Source of the DNA: Globodera rostochiensis
Taxonomy: Eukaryota; Nematoda; Chromadorea; Rhabditida; Heteroderidae
DNA: 42,729 nt
Direction: 5' to 3'
Assembly: GCA_018350325.1 (NCBI GenBank)
Contig: JAEVLN010000044.1
Location: forward strand, 1 to 42,729
Shown here piece after piece: positions 31,812 to 42,286 of this stretch (within the stretch, counting starts at the first letter, position 1; each line of letters opens with the position of its first letter). The notes under the pieces were generated by a model. That model did not search any database, was not told the DNA's origin, and was given only the letters and a program-made list of their open reading frames with translations. The position numbers and the translations under genes are program-made.

Positions 31812-33001
31812 TAGTTGCCAAATATAAGTTAATCGAGAATTATTTTCAGTAAATAAAGAAACTATTTTAATATGACCTGAATTTTTTGAAATTCGAATTT
31901 TTTTTCTGATTCTAAACTGTTGCTTAGAAAAAATAAAATTTGTTTTGCGAATCAATGGATTTTTGCGTACCAAACAGCAAATATTGTTACACTTACAAAT
32001 TAGGACATTTTTAAGCGAAAATCAATATGTAATAAAAAAAATACTTGCAAATAATTTTTCCATCTGTTACTCTAAATTTAACCGAAAATCTTTAAAAAAT
32101 TCCTAAAGTTTTGGGGAAAATCTATTCCCAACTCCACAATATGCAAAAAATTTAATTGTTTGATACTTCTCACGAGCTTAATTCAAGTACGGGAAAAAAA
32201 CTGCACCGCAACATTACAATCGCAGCGTTGATAATGTTTCAGTTTCTTGCAACACGCAATTTTCACACTTTCCCATATGCGAATACAAATGTAAATACAA
32301 TAATTAAAATAAATATATCTAAGCGATTATTCATTGCAACTGGAAGCAAATAATTATTAAATCATAATAATCAACAAAACAAATTCAATCGCTTCACTAA
32401 TCTCAGAATGTATAAAACCTGTGCAAACAAAAATAACATAATTAAAATCAAAAAATGTAAATTAGGTTCAATAAATAAAATAAATAGTTGTTAAGCTAAA
32501 GGCGCGCAGCCATAAAAGCTAAAGCATTTTTAAGCTTGACATAAAAATTAAAGGATGTAATTTATAAATTGATTTGTTAAAAAAAGTTTATAGATTTAAT
32601 CTCCAATAAATAGATCAAGGAAAGCTTATAAAAAGACAAACAAAATTTTTATTTGAAATTTATTTTGGAACAGCGGTCAAAGAAATATTGCAGAAACTTT
32701 TCGCTTTCAGCGTTTGCCGCATCAAAATAAAACGTTAAAATATAAAATAATATTTATCTACCTACATTAATTTCAAATTTTGAAAATAATTATGTTATTT
32801 AAAATTAATTCTACATTATTTGATTTTATATATATAATTTATGAAACGAAAAAATGCTTAGTAACTCAGCAAAAATATTCGTATTTGTAAATTATTTGTG
32901 TAACCTTGGCTTTTCTTCGAAAAAAAAATTCACTGACAATGGGGAAAGGACAAACTTTTTTAAATTATACATTTAAAAAAGATCAACGACAAACCCCCAT
33001 T
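31812..33001. repeat. 1190-base direct repeat, copy A
   Basis: From TAGTTGCCAAATATAAG to GACAAACCCCCATT, this block matches 40851-42040 in the same orientation. The copies differ by scattered substitutions and small indels, and identity is above 90% by eye. It has no terminal inverted repeats, no clear target-site duplication and no transposase. A 65-codon frame at 32156-32353 (KKLHRNITIAALIMFQFLAT) is carried by both copies but is shifted by indels in copy B, so selection on it is doubtful. A conserved GC patch, GGCGCGCAGCC, lies near 32503. Confidence 0.9.
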
Positions 33002-34069
33002 CGTATTAATTTATCAAATATGATTAAAATTAGTTGTTCGTCCAAAGCAGTGTTTTATTAAATCATAGGTAAAAATAAATAAATGTATTTGTGTTTATTC
33101 AAATAACAATTATGCCGAATAATAAAAGATACTTTTTTATTTCATTAAAATAAACTCGATTTGTATAATAAATAATTCGTTAAAATAAACTCATTTTTAG
33201 ATTAAATTTGTTTTTTATATTTAGATTTTTTAAACTTTTTGCAGAACACTATTTCATTTGTAAGGCTGTTCGGTTTTCTTGAAATTCACTCAAGAAAAAT
33301 AACGAAGTTCTTATTTTTCGAAAATTATAAGAAATATATGAGATTGTTCATTATCTAAATTGCCGTTTAAATTGAATTGCATTTTATATAGATTTAAAAT
33401 ATTAGTTCATTTATAAAACATTTAATTACCATAACGAATTTATTACATTTTTAAATATTGCTTTTATAATTATGAATATAAATTTAAAAAATCTAAATAT
33501 AACAAATTTTGATGCCATTTTAATGTTTTATGTACTTTCATTTAAGCGCTTTAACTAAAAATTAGTGCATTAAAATTTGCTAATTTTTTAATAATTTGGG
33601 TTTTTGCGTTTTATTAAGTAATATATTTTCTTTTTACTAAAAATAGCTGGGTTTTTATAGTATTTTTATGACTAATTTTATTTTTTTGTTTTACATTTAT
33701 CCTAAATTCATAGAAATTTTTTTACCAATATTAGATAATAGTGGCAATAATTTATTTCATATTTTGGAGAATGTTGATTTTTGACGAAATAATATTATCA
33801 CTTGCCCCGTACACCCTTTAATTCAGCACATCCCATTCGGTTATAACGGGTTTTAATAAGAAATATTATTCAAATACAAGCAATCGAAAAAATAAGGTTG
33901 ATATCAAATAACTGACAATAAAAATTTACTAAGCACATGCTAAACAATAAAAATATTGAATAATTTAAGAAAAGGTATATTTTCTTCATAATATTAGTAA
34001 AAATGATTCAACTATCAAATATTTACTCATGGTACTAATATTATTATATTAAAATAATTTAAAAAATAC
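33002..34069. other. AT-rich spacer, one patch
   Basis: A GC-richer patch at 33800-33855 reads KPVITEWDVLN or NRMGCAELKGVRGK on the minus strand. It lies at the change from T-rich to A-rich on +. Confidence 0.25.
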
Positions 34070-34191
34070 ATGTCTGAGCAAATAAAGCATGAACGTACTT
34101 ATGAATGGATCGTTTAAATGAACACTTTCGTCAGAAAGAGCGTGACAAGCATCAAAAAAGGATGCTGCTTTACTTTCGCTCAATTTTGTAA
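34070..34191 (+). CDS. Two overlapping coding-like frames
   Basis: An ATG at 34070 gives MSEQIKHERTYEWIV and stops at 34117. A second ATG at 34105, in another frame, gives MDRLNEHFRQKERDKHQKRM and stops at 34191. Read one after the other they look like a single helical, charged protein broken by a one-base shift. A third frame continues open to about 34316 (RKNLMRTFASLELAIRIKK). The cause could be an assembly error, a pseudogene or chance. Confidence 0.2.
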
Positions 34192-34510
34192 TATTTGTTT
34201 TGATTCAAGGGCCTTATAAAAATAAAACAAAAGTTTTTGTAAACCGTAAGAACCTTATGCGTACATTTGCATCATTGGAGTTGGCAATTAGAATTAAAAA
34301 AATAACTAATTTTTAATATCAATAAACAAATTTATACCATTTTAGTTTAACAAAAATTATTTTTAAAATGATGCGACATATTCAACTGCGTTTTTGAGAT
34401 ACAGCATGGCACTTAATTGCCCCATCACACAATCGCATAATCCATAATATAATCTATTTTGCTGAAAGAACAAAGATATCGTTATATAATATTTAATTAC
34501 GACTAAATAG

Positions 34511-34588
34511 TGTTATTGAATTTGCGGAAAAATATATGACTTGCCTATCTCAAAACGACAGAGGCAAATGTTTTAAAAAGAAAAAAGG
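34511..34588 (+). CDS. Candidate internal exon
   Basis: After ACTAAATAG the frame reads VIEFAEKYMTCLSQNDRGKC and then FKKKK, ending at GG with the donor GTAAAC. It is 78 bases long and leaves phase 2. It lies about 320 bases after the frames at 34070-34191, with another open patch at 34370-34445 (TAFLRYSMALNCPITQSHN) between them. These may be exons of one + strand gene. Confidence 0.3.
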
Positions 34589-35853
34589 GTAAACTCGACT
34601 CGTTTTGATATAAAATGAATTTTTACAAAATTATTATAGAATCCTTATCGATTAAAGCAGCAAGCTTAACAATTCAAGTAATTGTAAAACGAGTTACGAA
34701 AAAAAATAAAAATAAGACAAGCAAACATCAAAAAATAATAATGTTAAAGTAAAATAACTTTATTGTTGGGGATTAACGGCTTTATTTATTGTTTCTTAAT
34801 TGTTGTAATTTTAGATTAAAATATTTATTCTATTAATTATGCTTGAAGAAAGTTTTAATTTCCTCTTTAATTCGGAACTTAAAGACTCTTAATTTGGTTT
34901 TGTTCACATTTTTTAATTGTTTTATTGCGATATTTTACATATATGTATTTTAAAAGCATTATTATTCAAAATGCGTTCTATTTGTGGAATACATTTTTAT
35001 TCCATAACGCTGTTTTTTTATAGAACTTCATGACAAAAAATCTTTATGTAAACTTTACAAATGCAGAATTTTAGTACTTTAAATTCATTTTTATTTTTTC
35101 AAATGTGAATGCCCCCGCGGTGGTGCATCTGGACTGGTGTTTTTTTCGCCCACGCTTTTTCAAAAATTTAAGTTTAACCATTGATTTGCTAAAATTGTGC
35201 TAATTTGTAATTATGCGTAAATTTATTAATTCAACGTATTTATATTGCTATGCTTCTATGTTTTTTATTTTTTTATTTCTGTAACTGATTTACTCATAAT
35301 ACTATTTTTTAGATTATTAATTTTATTTTAGCTTTGGTTTTTTATTTTGTCTTTTTGATACAATAAATATATTATCTGTTATTATATGAAAGATTTCAGT
35401 TTTTCGTTTTTATAATTAAATTAATGAATCAATGTACTGGTTTCTGAACATAATCAGTGTTGTATATATATTTTAAGTATTATTTAAATGTTATTTGTAT
35501 TGCAGATAAATTTTTATTTTTGTTAAATATTTTTTTATTTAGTGTATGAATAATATTATTGCCAAATCTTCACTTACTTCAAAATTTATTTCAACTTTTC
35601 TTTTGCAAATTTTAAATCATACTTATTATAGTTTAACAAATTAAAAAACTTTTCTACCTAATTTGCAAATAATATTCCAATGAGTGCCCTTTTAATTCAA
35701 GGTTTTTGTTGCTGTTGGTGTTGAATACAAATAAAATGAATGTTATATTTAGGGTATTTTGTTTAATATTATATTTTGAATTTAATTAGTTTAAAAATAT
35801 TTGGGAATCATTTCGGTTCACCATAATTAATTCTCCAATTTCCATTTTTTTGA
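34589..35853. other. T-rich spacer, one patch
   Basis: The patch 35110-35165 (GCCCCCGCGGTGGTGC...) is GC-rich and open in two + frames (NVNAPAVVHLDWCFF or MPPRWCIWTGVFF). It lacks good splice sites. Confidence 0.3.
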
Positions 35854-36057
35854 CTACCAACCCAAAAAATTAACAAATTTATTTATTAATAAATATGTTT
35901 TGTAATTGTTGTCAACTCGGGCGTAAATCATCCGCTTCCCAACGACGGGGAAATTATTACCATATTCAAACACTATAAAACAGTTATTGTCATGCTTTGT
36001 ATTCAAGTATTGGTTTAAATTTTTCACAAAATTCAATGTTAACCACGCAGTTTGCAC
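35854..36057 (-). CDS. Candidate exon, 67 codons
   Basis: On the minus strand, after GTTGAG, the frame reads QTAWLTLNFVKNLNQYLNTK, then CFIVFEYGNNFPVVGKRM and YARVDNNYKTYLLINKF, ending FLGW at a TAG. There is no ATG near the start and a TGA precedes it, so it should be a spliced 3'-terminal exon. The GC rise falls at 35915-35960, within the frame. Length and varied residue use are better than most frames here. No family is recognised. Confidence 0.35.
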   Translation of the reverse strand: MQTAWLTLNFVKNLNQYLNTKHDNNCFIVFEYGNNFPVVGKRMIYARVDNNYKTYLLINKFVNFLGW

Positions 36058-36779
36058 TCAACTTTCTTAAAATGTAATTATTTTACAATTATTTTTAATT
36101 TGTATATTTAAGTTTAATTTTAATGTTTAGTGTTTATATTATTAATGCAGGGTTTTTAATTTTTAAGATCCATTTTATTCCTTTACATCATGCCTGTTTA
36201 TTAGAGTTATATTTGGCACACGCTGTAAAAATATTGAATTGCAATAGTTGATTAGTTAATAATTTGCTGTTATTGTTTTTAATTCAGCGCACACTGTAAA
36301 GTCAAATGCTCTATCTGAGCTTAAGCCGGCAAATTTATATTAATAAAAATGAAAAATAACCACAAACAGAATTATAATTAATTATAGGTATTGCAAATGA
36401 ATTTTGATTAACCCGAAAACCCATTAGAAAAAATTGATAGTAATAATGCTCTGTATGTTCTTAAAGCGAACAAATGGAAACAACTTTAAATTTACATAAA
36501 GGTTAATTAATTAACGCCCAGGGCTTACGAAACTGCAAAAAGAAAGCGAGTGAGCTCAATGAACGAGAATATGCATGTTAGCAAATAATTGTAACAAAAA
36601 CCAACATTGAAGCTAAATCTATTGCCTGTGATTTTGTATTTAGTGTAGAGTCAATGTTATAAATGTTATTATTTATATTTAGTAATAATAAGTTCATGTT
36701 AATCATTTGTCATTAAATTGTTATAATTTTCTTTTAATTTTTATTCAAAGTGGGCGGTTTTGTCTACGTGAGAATTTCA
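36058..36779. other. AT-rich spacer
   Basis: Short mixed patches occur at 36300-36335 and 36510-36580. No gene is called. Confidence 0.3.
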
Positions 36780-36911
36780 CTATTTTCTTTCTTGCCAGTT
36801 GGTGGTTGCACTTGAAATGTGATTGGAATTTTTAAGTTCAATTTTTGATAGTCTTCGAGCATACTTAATAATTGTCACGCCGTCGTACTTGTCCGTGGGA
36901 ACAACTGTCGC
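36780..36911 (-). CDS. Candidate exon with two overlapping frames
   Basis: After the acceptor TTTTTCTAG the minus strand is open for 43 codons, reading ATVVPTDKYDGVTIIKYARR at first and ending TTNWQERK at TAG. A second frame starts at an ATG inside it, MLEDYQKLNLKIPITFQVQP, and ends at a TAG about 20 bases further on. An internal GTATGC donor at the change-over would end the first frame at VTII. The GC-rich part (36845-36911) favours the first frame. No family is recognised. Confidence 0.35.
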   Translation of the reverse strand, partial: ATVVPTDKYDGVTIIKYARRLSKIELKNSNHISSATTNWQERK

Positions 36912-37689
36912 CTAGAAAAATAGTATAAATAATATCCATTGGTAAATTAAGTTTTCTCATATAATATTTACAATAATTTTAACTCAACTGTTTAATATAT
37001 AATTAAAATAATTGTGTATTTGTTTCCGGTTGCTTTATTACGTTCCCATGCAAGCAAATATTTTATCTTTAATTGTTTTATACCTCAATGTTGTAAAGGT
37101 ATATTGGAGGGTGAAAAGAGTTAATTTATGAATTGTAACATTTTGCTATGATTTAAAATTGTCAATAATATGTTATTTGATTCATTACTTAAGGAGTATG
37201 CTTTTCATCGAGAATGTTTGTGTTAATGTATTCCGTTGTCACTATTAGCAAATATAGTTTTTATCTACAAATCAATCAATACATTTTATGTTGAATTCAT
37301 AAAGCTGTTTTAATTATTTTTTTATTTTTGGCACCGTTCCATTAAATATATGTCTTTTGCCCTTAAACAGTAATTCAATATGCTGTAATAATTTGCGCCA
37401 TTTAGATGACGATTAATAGTAATAGTATTAAAACGGTTGTAGTTATTTGAAACACCATCTACAAAATAAAAGATTGCCAATACAGGCTAATTTGCGAGCT
37501 TCTACGAGAGCGGCCGGCTTTTTGTTTTGAAAGATTCATTATTTATGCAGTAAATCGCGACCGTACCCAATTCTATTATTAATATTAATATTGTATTTTA
37601 TTTTTCAAAAATTTATTGACTACTTACTTTAACTTTTTAATTTTTTATTGGTTTGGTTAAAAAAATGTTGACTTTTATCCAACTTTAAA
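36912..37689. other. T-rich stretch with two patches
   Basis: At 37020-37130 a + frame is open for about 42 codons (FPVALLRSHASKYFIFNCF). At 37480-37565, after CCAATACAG, a + patch reads ANLRASTRAAGFLF or FASFYESGRLFVLKDSLFMQ. Frame and exon ends are undecided. Confidence 0.25.
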
Positions 37690-37778
37690 CGTGTACTGGG
37701 GTTCGTTATTGATGCCGATGCCGACAACGCAACCCGGGCGGTACTCGAAGACCAACCCCTCAAGCAGCTTGGTTAGCG
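37690..37778. CDS. GC-rich island open in three frames
   Basis: This 88-base island is one of the most GC-rich in the window. On + it reads RVLGFVIDADADNATRAVLE to a stop in one frame and includes MPMPTTQPGRYSKTNPSSS in another. On minus it reads LTKLLEGLVFEYRPGCVVGI and on to TAA. Third-position GC is highest for the minus frame and for the second + frame. It is probably an exon or exon relic; strand and product cannot be fixed from sequence alone. Confidence 0.3.
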
Positions 37779-38420
37779 TGAAATATTATAATAATTAATA
37801 TTTAAATTTTGTTTTCTTTAAGCGTTTAGATTTTTAATCTCCTGCAATGAAATGTTTTTTGTTTGCTTTAAATAAAAAATATAATTATAAGTAATTGACG
37901 CTAATAGCAATTAAGAAAATGCATTTTAGCACTACATTTCTGATTATTTACATAATATTACCAAGAATTAAGTTGATTTTTCAATGTTAAAATTGCATTT
38001 TTTAAAAGAATTTTTGTTTAAATTTTGAATAAATTTTAGACAGGTGGCTAAATTGTAAATTTTTTTTTAAAAATAAAAATATTATTCTTAATTTATAAGT
38101 TCTATAAGGCCATTTATGACATTATACTGAAGCATTTACCGAGATTATAAATGAAAAGTAACTAAAAATAAAAGCAAATTTACTAATACCAATATTTAAA
38201 AAAAGATAAGCCAAACACGTCTATAAAGACAACATCATTATTCTGTATATCCATTTATATTGTGATCAAAAATAGTTAAGTATATTAATTTTAAAAAAAG
38301 ATCTATTAATGTCACACTGCATAAAATCAAATTAATTTTTTAATACATAAATGAATTAATTAATTTAATATTTGTGATAATAAAATTAAAGAATTATGCA
38401 TTAAAACGTTTGACAATAAG
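37779..38420. other. AT-rich spacer
   Basis: No gene is seen. The + strand turns A-rich by about 38050. Confidence 0.35.
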
Positions 38421-38529
38421 ATAATTTGGACTCCTGTTTGATGAACCATTTGCGCAAACAAAAGTTGAAAAAATATTTAGTAAAGAATTTATGCAGTAGT
38501 TATATATTTAAGAGGGCACACCGAGTTTA
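38421..38529 (+). CDS. Hypothetical short frame
   Basis: After GACAATAAG the frame starts DNLDSCLMNHLRKQKLKKYL and ends KRAHRV at TAA. A rival frame reads GLLFDEPFAQTKVEKIFSKE. GC rises only at 38428-38465. Confidence 0.2.
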
Positions 38530-38735
38530 AAGAATAACTTCTTCATCAAAACAATCGCTCAATATTCTTTTGATTATCAGGTTGTTATTTAATGATTGGG
38601 ACAAAAACATTTTTCCGATTCAACAATAAGTTATCTTCAACTCCGTCGTAATTAGGGCCACTATATGAAAATTTCTGCAATTAGAAACAGTCTATCTCTG
38701 CTTGAATATATTAAAATAAAATTATTTCAATAAAA
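38530..38735. other. AT-rich spacer
   Basis: A faint mixed patch lies at 38640-38665. Nothing is called. Confidence 0.35.
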
Positions 38736-38852
38736 AAAATTAAGCCACCATCATTGCCCGGACTTTTGGGCAAAAATCGATGCTGGACTAAAGTTGTTCC
38801 CGGTCACAAAAACAATTTTATGATTCTAATTTATTTTTGTTTTAAATTTTAA
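38736..38852 (+). CDS. Coding-like island, frame uncertain
   Basis: One + frame reads KPPSLPGLLGKNRCWTKVVP and continues into a hydrophobic tail to TAA. Another reads HHHCPDFWAKIDAGLKLFPV to TGA. The GC-rich part is 38745-38812. Neither has a convincing acceptor. Confidence 0.2.
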   Translation, partial: KIKPPSLPGLLGKNRCWTKVVPGHKNNFMILIYFCFKF

Positions 38853-39111
38853 TTTTTCGCTTTATTAAAATGCATTTTTTTAACATTTTAAGTAATTTTT
38901 TGAGTTTATATACATTTTGTAAAAATTTATTTGTAACATTAATTAAAGATAATAAAAATAATATTTATTTGTATCCTCATTAAAAATGATAAAATGGTCA
39001 CAAAGATCAAAGGACAATAAAAAGTAATAAAAATAATTAAATCTTTAGCGACTTTTAATTTAAAAAGTACTCTACAAAATTAGTTCAATAAAAATTCACT
39101 CAAGACTTTGA
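38853..39111. other. AT-rich spacer
   Basis: Nothing is seen. Confidence 0.4.
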
Positions 39112-39291
39112 GTTCTTGAACAGCTAATTAATATGAGGAAAAAGATGCCAAAGAGAGTTTCGAAATACCTGCGCAAGGCCTTCGATTTGCCTATGATATT
39201 AAATAAAATTAAATAAATTTATACAAACAAACGATATTTGGAAGCTAAAAGAAGAAGAATCCAGAATGTGAAGCAAAGCAAAATCCCAAAC
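39112..39291 (+). pseudogene. Basic reading frame with one in-frame stop
   Basis: From 39112 the frame reads VLEQLINMRKKMPKRVSKYL, then RKAFDLPMILNKIK, a TAA at 39214-39216, and in the same frame YTNKRYLEAKRRRIQNVKQ to a second TAA at 39289-39291. The ATG at 39133 would give 27 residues. The GC-richer part is 39150-39195. It may be a relic of a basic protein, two exons with a small intron over the stop, or a chance product of A-rich DNA. Confidence 0.2.
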
Positions 39292-39849
39292 TAAATATAT
39301 TTTAAAATAATTGTAATATTAATAATTAAATGCGTTTTAAACAAATTCTAACGATTACGCGGCAAATTCTTATTTAAGTTAAAATATATATTACTCAAAA
39401 ATTTTGAATCCAAAAGGGCGCATAGTCCTGATATTATCAAAACATAAAACTAAAAAACACAAAATAATAAAATTTAAAAATGTAAACATAATAAGTTAAA
39501 TCGTGTAAATAAAACAAAAAATAAATTAAAAACAAAAATAAATAAAAAATATTTTATTCAATAACGACAGGTTTTTTAAACATTTGAAATTTAGCTATTG
39601 CGCTTAGAGCAATGGCATAAGAAAGTATTTAAATATTTTTGAAAAACCAAACGATAGAAGGTTTTTTAGCTTAATATAAGCAATTAGTGCAAACCAGACT
39701 GAGGCAAGAGAGGAGCAGCTAGCGAACATTCGAACCATTTATTTTAAAATCCGAATAAACAAATATCAACAAAATAAAATGTCGAATAAAAATAAAATTT
39801 AAGCTAAATCCACGAAAAATTGCTAATGTGATCCGCATAAAAGACATTA
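39292..39849. other. A-rich spacer
   Basis: A slight rise occurs at 39690-39740. No gene is called. Confidence 0.35.
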
Positions 39850-40335
39850 TTTTTTGAACATTTTATTTTTTAAGAAATAGCGTGCTAAAAAGAGAGATTC
39901 AGACGGTTAGAGTAATTTGGTCATCAACGCACCCCATCTAATAATTTTTTTGTTTCTTTTTTGAACATTTTATTTTTTAAGAAATAGCGTGCTAAAAAGA
40001 GAGATTCAAACGGTTAGAGTAATTTGGTCATCAACGCACCCCATCTAATAATTTTTTAGTTACTTTTTTGAACATTTTATTTTTTAAAGAAATAGTGTGC
40101 TAAAAAGAAGACGGTTAGAGTAATTTGGTCATCAACGCACCCCATCTAATAATTTTTTAGTTACTTTTTTGAACATTTTATTTTTTTGTAAGAAATAGTG
40201 TGCTAAAAAGAGAGAGTCAGACGGTTAGACTAATTTGGTCATCAACGCACCCCATCTAAAAATTATTTTAATTTACTTTCTTGAACATTTTATTTTTTGA
40301 TGAAATAATGTGCTAAAAAGAGGGAGTCAAGCGGC
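39850..40335 (+). repeat. Tandem array of a 107-base unit, 4.5 copies
   Basis: TTGAACATTTTATTTTTTAAG recurs (apart from small changes) at 39854, 39961, 40068, 40169 and 40281. Each is followed by GTGCTAAAAAGAG, a GACGGTTAGAGTAATTTGGT-like block and CATCAACGCACCCCATC. Steps are 107, 107, 101 and 112 bases; copy 3 lacks about 8 bases in the GAGATTCA region. The last unit is cut after GGGAGTCAAGCGG. A diverged inverted single copy lies at 25731-25819. Confidence 0.9.
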
Positions 40336-40450
40336 GGTTTTACATTTTATGGATACATTTCATTTTCAGGGATATTCAATCCTTTTTTAATAAACTTTTT
40401 GTCTGGTGTTTTAGACCATAACTTTGATTTAGCTGATAAAAATAAAAAAA
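40336..40450. other. Spacer between array and ORF
   Basis: A mixed-composition leader of about 115 bases that ends in A-rich DNA just before the ATG at 40451. Confidence 0.35.
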
Positions 40451-40717
40451 ATGGGACGAAGAGCTTATGCTTTGCGCCCCGCAAGGATAAATCAAGCGTT
40501 CGTCGATTTTTTAGACAACACAGCAGGTGTTTTTATTCAAGCTTTTAAGATTACGCCCATTTTGGATTTATGGGATTTTATTATAATACTAAAAAAAAGT
40601 TTTGGTAATTTTTCTCATACCAATACTCTTTATTATTTTAACATTTTTTTATTTTTTCCAACAATTTTTGATTTTCTTATATTAATTTGGGCATTAGCAC
40701 TGAAACGATACGTTTAA
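40451..40717 (+). CDS. Hypothetical protein, 88 residues, or first exon
   Basis: An ATG after AAAAAA starts MGRRAYALRPARINQAFVDF, followed by LDNTAGVFIQAFKITPILDL. The first 40 codons are GC-richer than the flanks. The last 45 are T-rich and hydrophobic (LYYFNIFLFFPTIFDFLILI), which would make one or two membrane spans. They could instead be intron read through. It begins about 115 bases after the tandem array. No family is recognised. One or two frames of this length are expected by chance, but the GC-rich start raises confidence. Confidence 0.4.
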   Translation: MGRRAYALRPARINQAFVDFLDNTAGVFIQAFKITPILDLWDFIIILKKSFGNFSHTNTLYYFNIFLFFPTIFDFLILIWALALKRYV

Positions 40718-40850
40718 ATATAAATACATAAAATTTTGAATAAGTAAATCTAAAAAGCTGATTTTTACAAATTTATGTATATACTTACCAGCTCTAAAAG
40801 TATAATTATCCAAATATTTTTTTATTTACAATTTTATTAAATATTAAAAT
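40718..40850. other. AT-rich spacer
   Basis: Nothing is seen before the second 1190-base copy. Confidence 0.4.
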
Positions 40851-42040
40851 TAGTTGCCAAATATAAGTTAATCGAGAATTATTTTCAGTAAATAAAGAAA
40901 CTATTTTAATATGACCTGAATTTTTTGAAATTCGAATTTTTTTTTCTGATTCTAAACTGTTGCTTAGTAAAAAATAAAATTTGTTTTGCGAATCAATGGA
41001 TTTTTGCGTACCAAACAGCAAATATTGTTACACTTACAAATTAGGACATTTTTAAGCGAAAATCAATATGTAATAAAAAAATACTTGCAAATAATTTTTC
41101 CATCTGTTACTCTAAAATTTAACCGAAAATCTTTAAAAAANTTCCTAAAGTTTTGGGGAAAATCTATTCCCAACTCCACAATATGCAAAAAATTTAATTG
41201 TTTGATACTTCTCACGAGCTTAATTCATACGGGAAAAAAACTACACCGCAACATTACAATCGCAGCGTTGATAATGTTTCAGTTTCTTGCAACACGCNAA
41301 TTTTCACACTTTCAAATATGCGAATACAAATGTAAATACAATAATTAAAATAAATATATCTAAGCGATTATTCATTGCAACTGGAAGCAAATAATTATTA
41401 AATTATAATAATCAACAAAACAAATTCATTCGCTTCATTAATCTCAAAATGTATAAAACCTGTGCAAACAAAATAACAAAATTAANNAATTCAAAAATGT
41501 AAATTAGGTTCAATAAATAAAATAAATAGTTATTAAGCTAATGGCGCGCAGCCATAAAAGCTAAAGCATTTTTAAGCTTGAAATAAAAAATAAAAGATTT
41601 AATTTTAATTTAATTGTTAAAAAAAGTTTATAGATTTAATCTCCAATAAATAAATCAAGGAAAGCTTATAAAAAGACAAACAAAATTTTTATTATAAATT
41701 TATTTAGTAAAAGTGGACAAAGAAATATTGCAGAAACTTTTCGCTTTCAGCGTTTGCCGCATCAAAATAAAACGTTAAAATATAAAATAATATTTATCTA
41801 CCTACATTAATTTCAAATTTTGAAAATAATAATGTTATTTAAAATTATTTCAACATATTTGATTTTATATATATAATTTATGAAACGAAAAAATGCTTAG
41901 TAACTTAGCAAAAATATTCGTATTTGTAAATTATTTGTGTAACCTTGGCATTTTTTTGAAAAAAAAATTCACTGACAATAGGGAAAAAACAAACTTTTTT
42001 AAATTATACATTTAAAAAAGATCAACGACAAACCCCCATT
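40851..42040. repeat. 1190-base direct repeat, copy B
   Basis: This is the partner of 31812-33001. It carries single N bases at 41141 and 41298 and a pair at 41486-41487. Compared with copy A it lacks three bases near 41227 and has other small indels. The boundaries are sharp: sequence before TAGTTGCC and after CCCCCATT is unrelated between copies. Confidence 0.9.
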
Positions 42041-42286
42041 TATAAAATAATATGCATTTTTAGATTAATATTATAAATCGTGTTTTTACTTGAAAATAAT
42101 TATAAAATGATAATGTATATGTAAATTTTACGAGTGAATATTACTTTTAGCAATACGTGTTCGAATTGGGTACTAACAAGTCTAGGCGAAGCTTCTTTTA
42201 GACAACTTCTTTTTTAAAGACGAATTTTTTAATTATTTTTGGAATAAATATTTTAATTTATTTTTTTATTGTTAATCTCTTTGTAG
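42041..42286. other. AT-rich spacer
   Basis: A patch at 42155-42200 reads CSNWVLTSLGEASFRQLLF on +. It may belong to the candidate gene that follows. Confidence 0.25.

Noticed and set aside
32156..32353. 65-codon frame in the 1190-base repeat
   Set aside because: The second copy is shifted by indels, so it is unlikely to be under coding selection.
39112..39291. Non-standard genetic code with TAA read as an amino acid
   Set aside because: The transposase and both minus-strand genes have no in-frame TAA before their ends, so the standard code fits.
31812..42040. Long terminal repeat retroelement bounded by the 1190-base repeats
   Set aside because: No gag, protease, reverse transcriptase or integrase motifs were seen in 33002-40850, and the repeat ends lack TG...CA.
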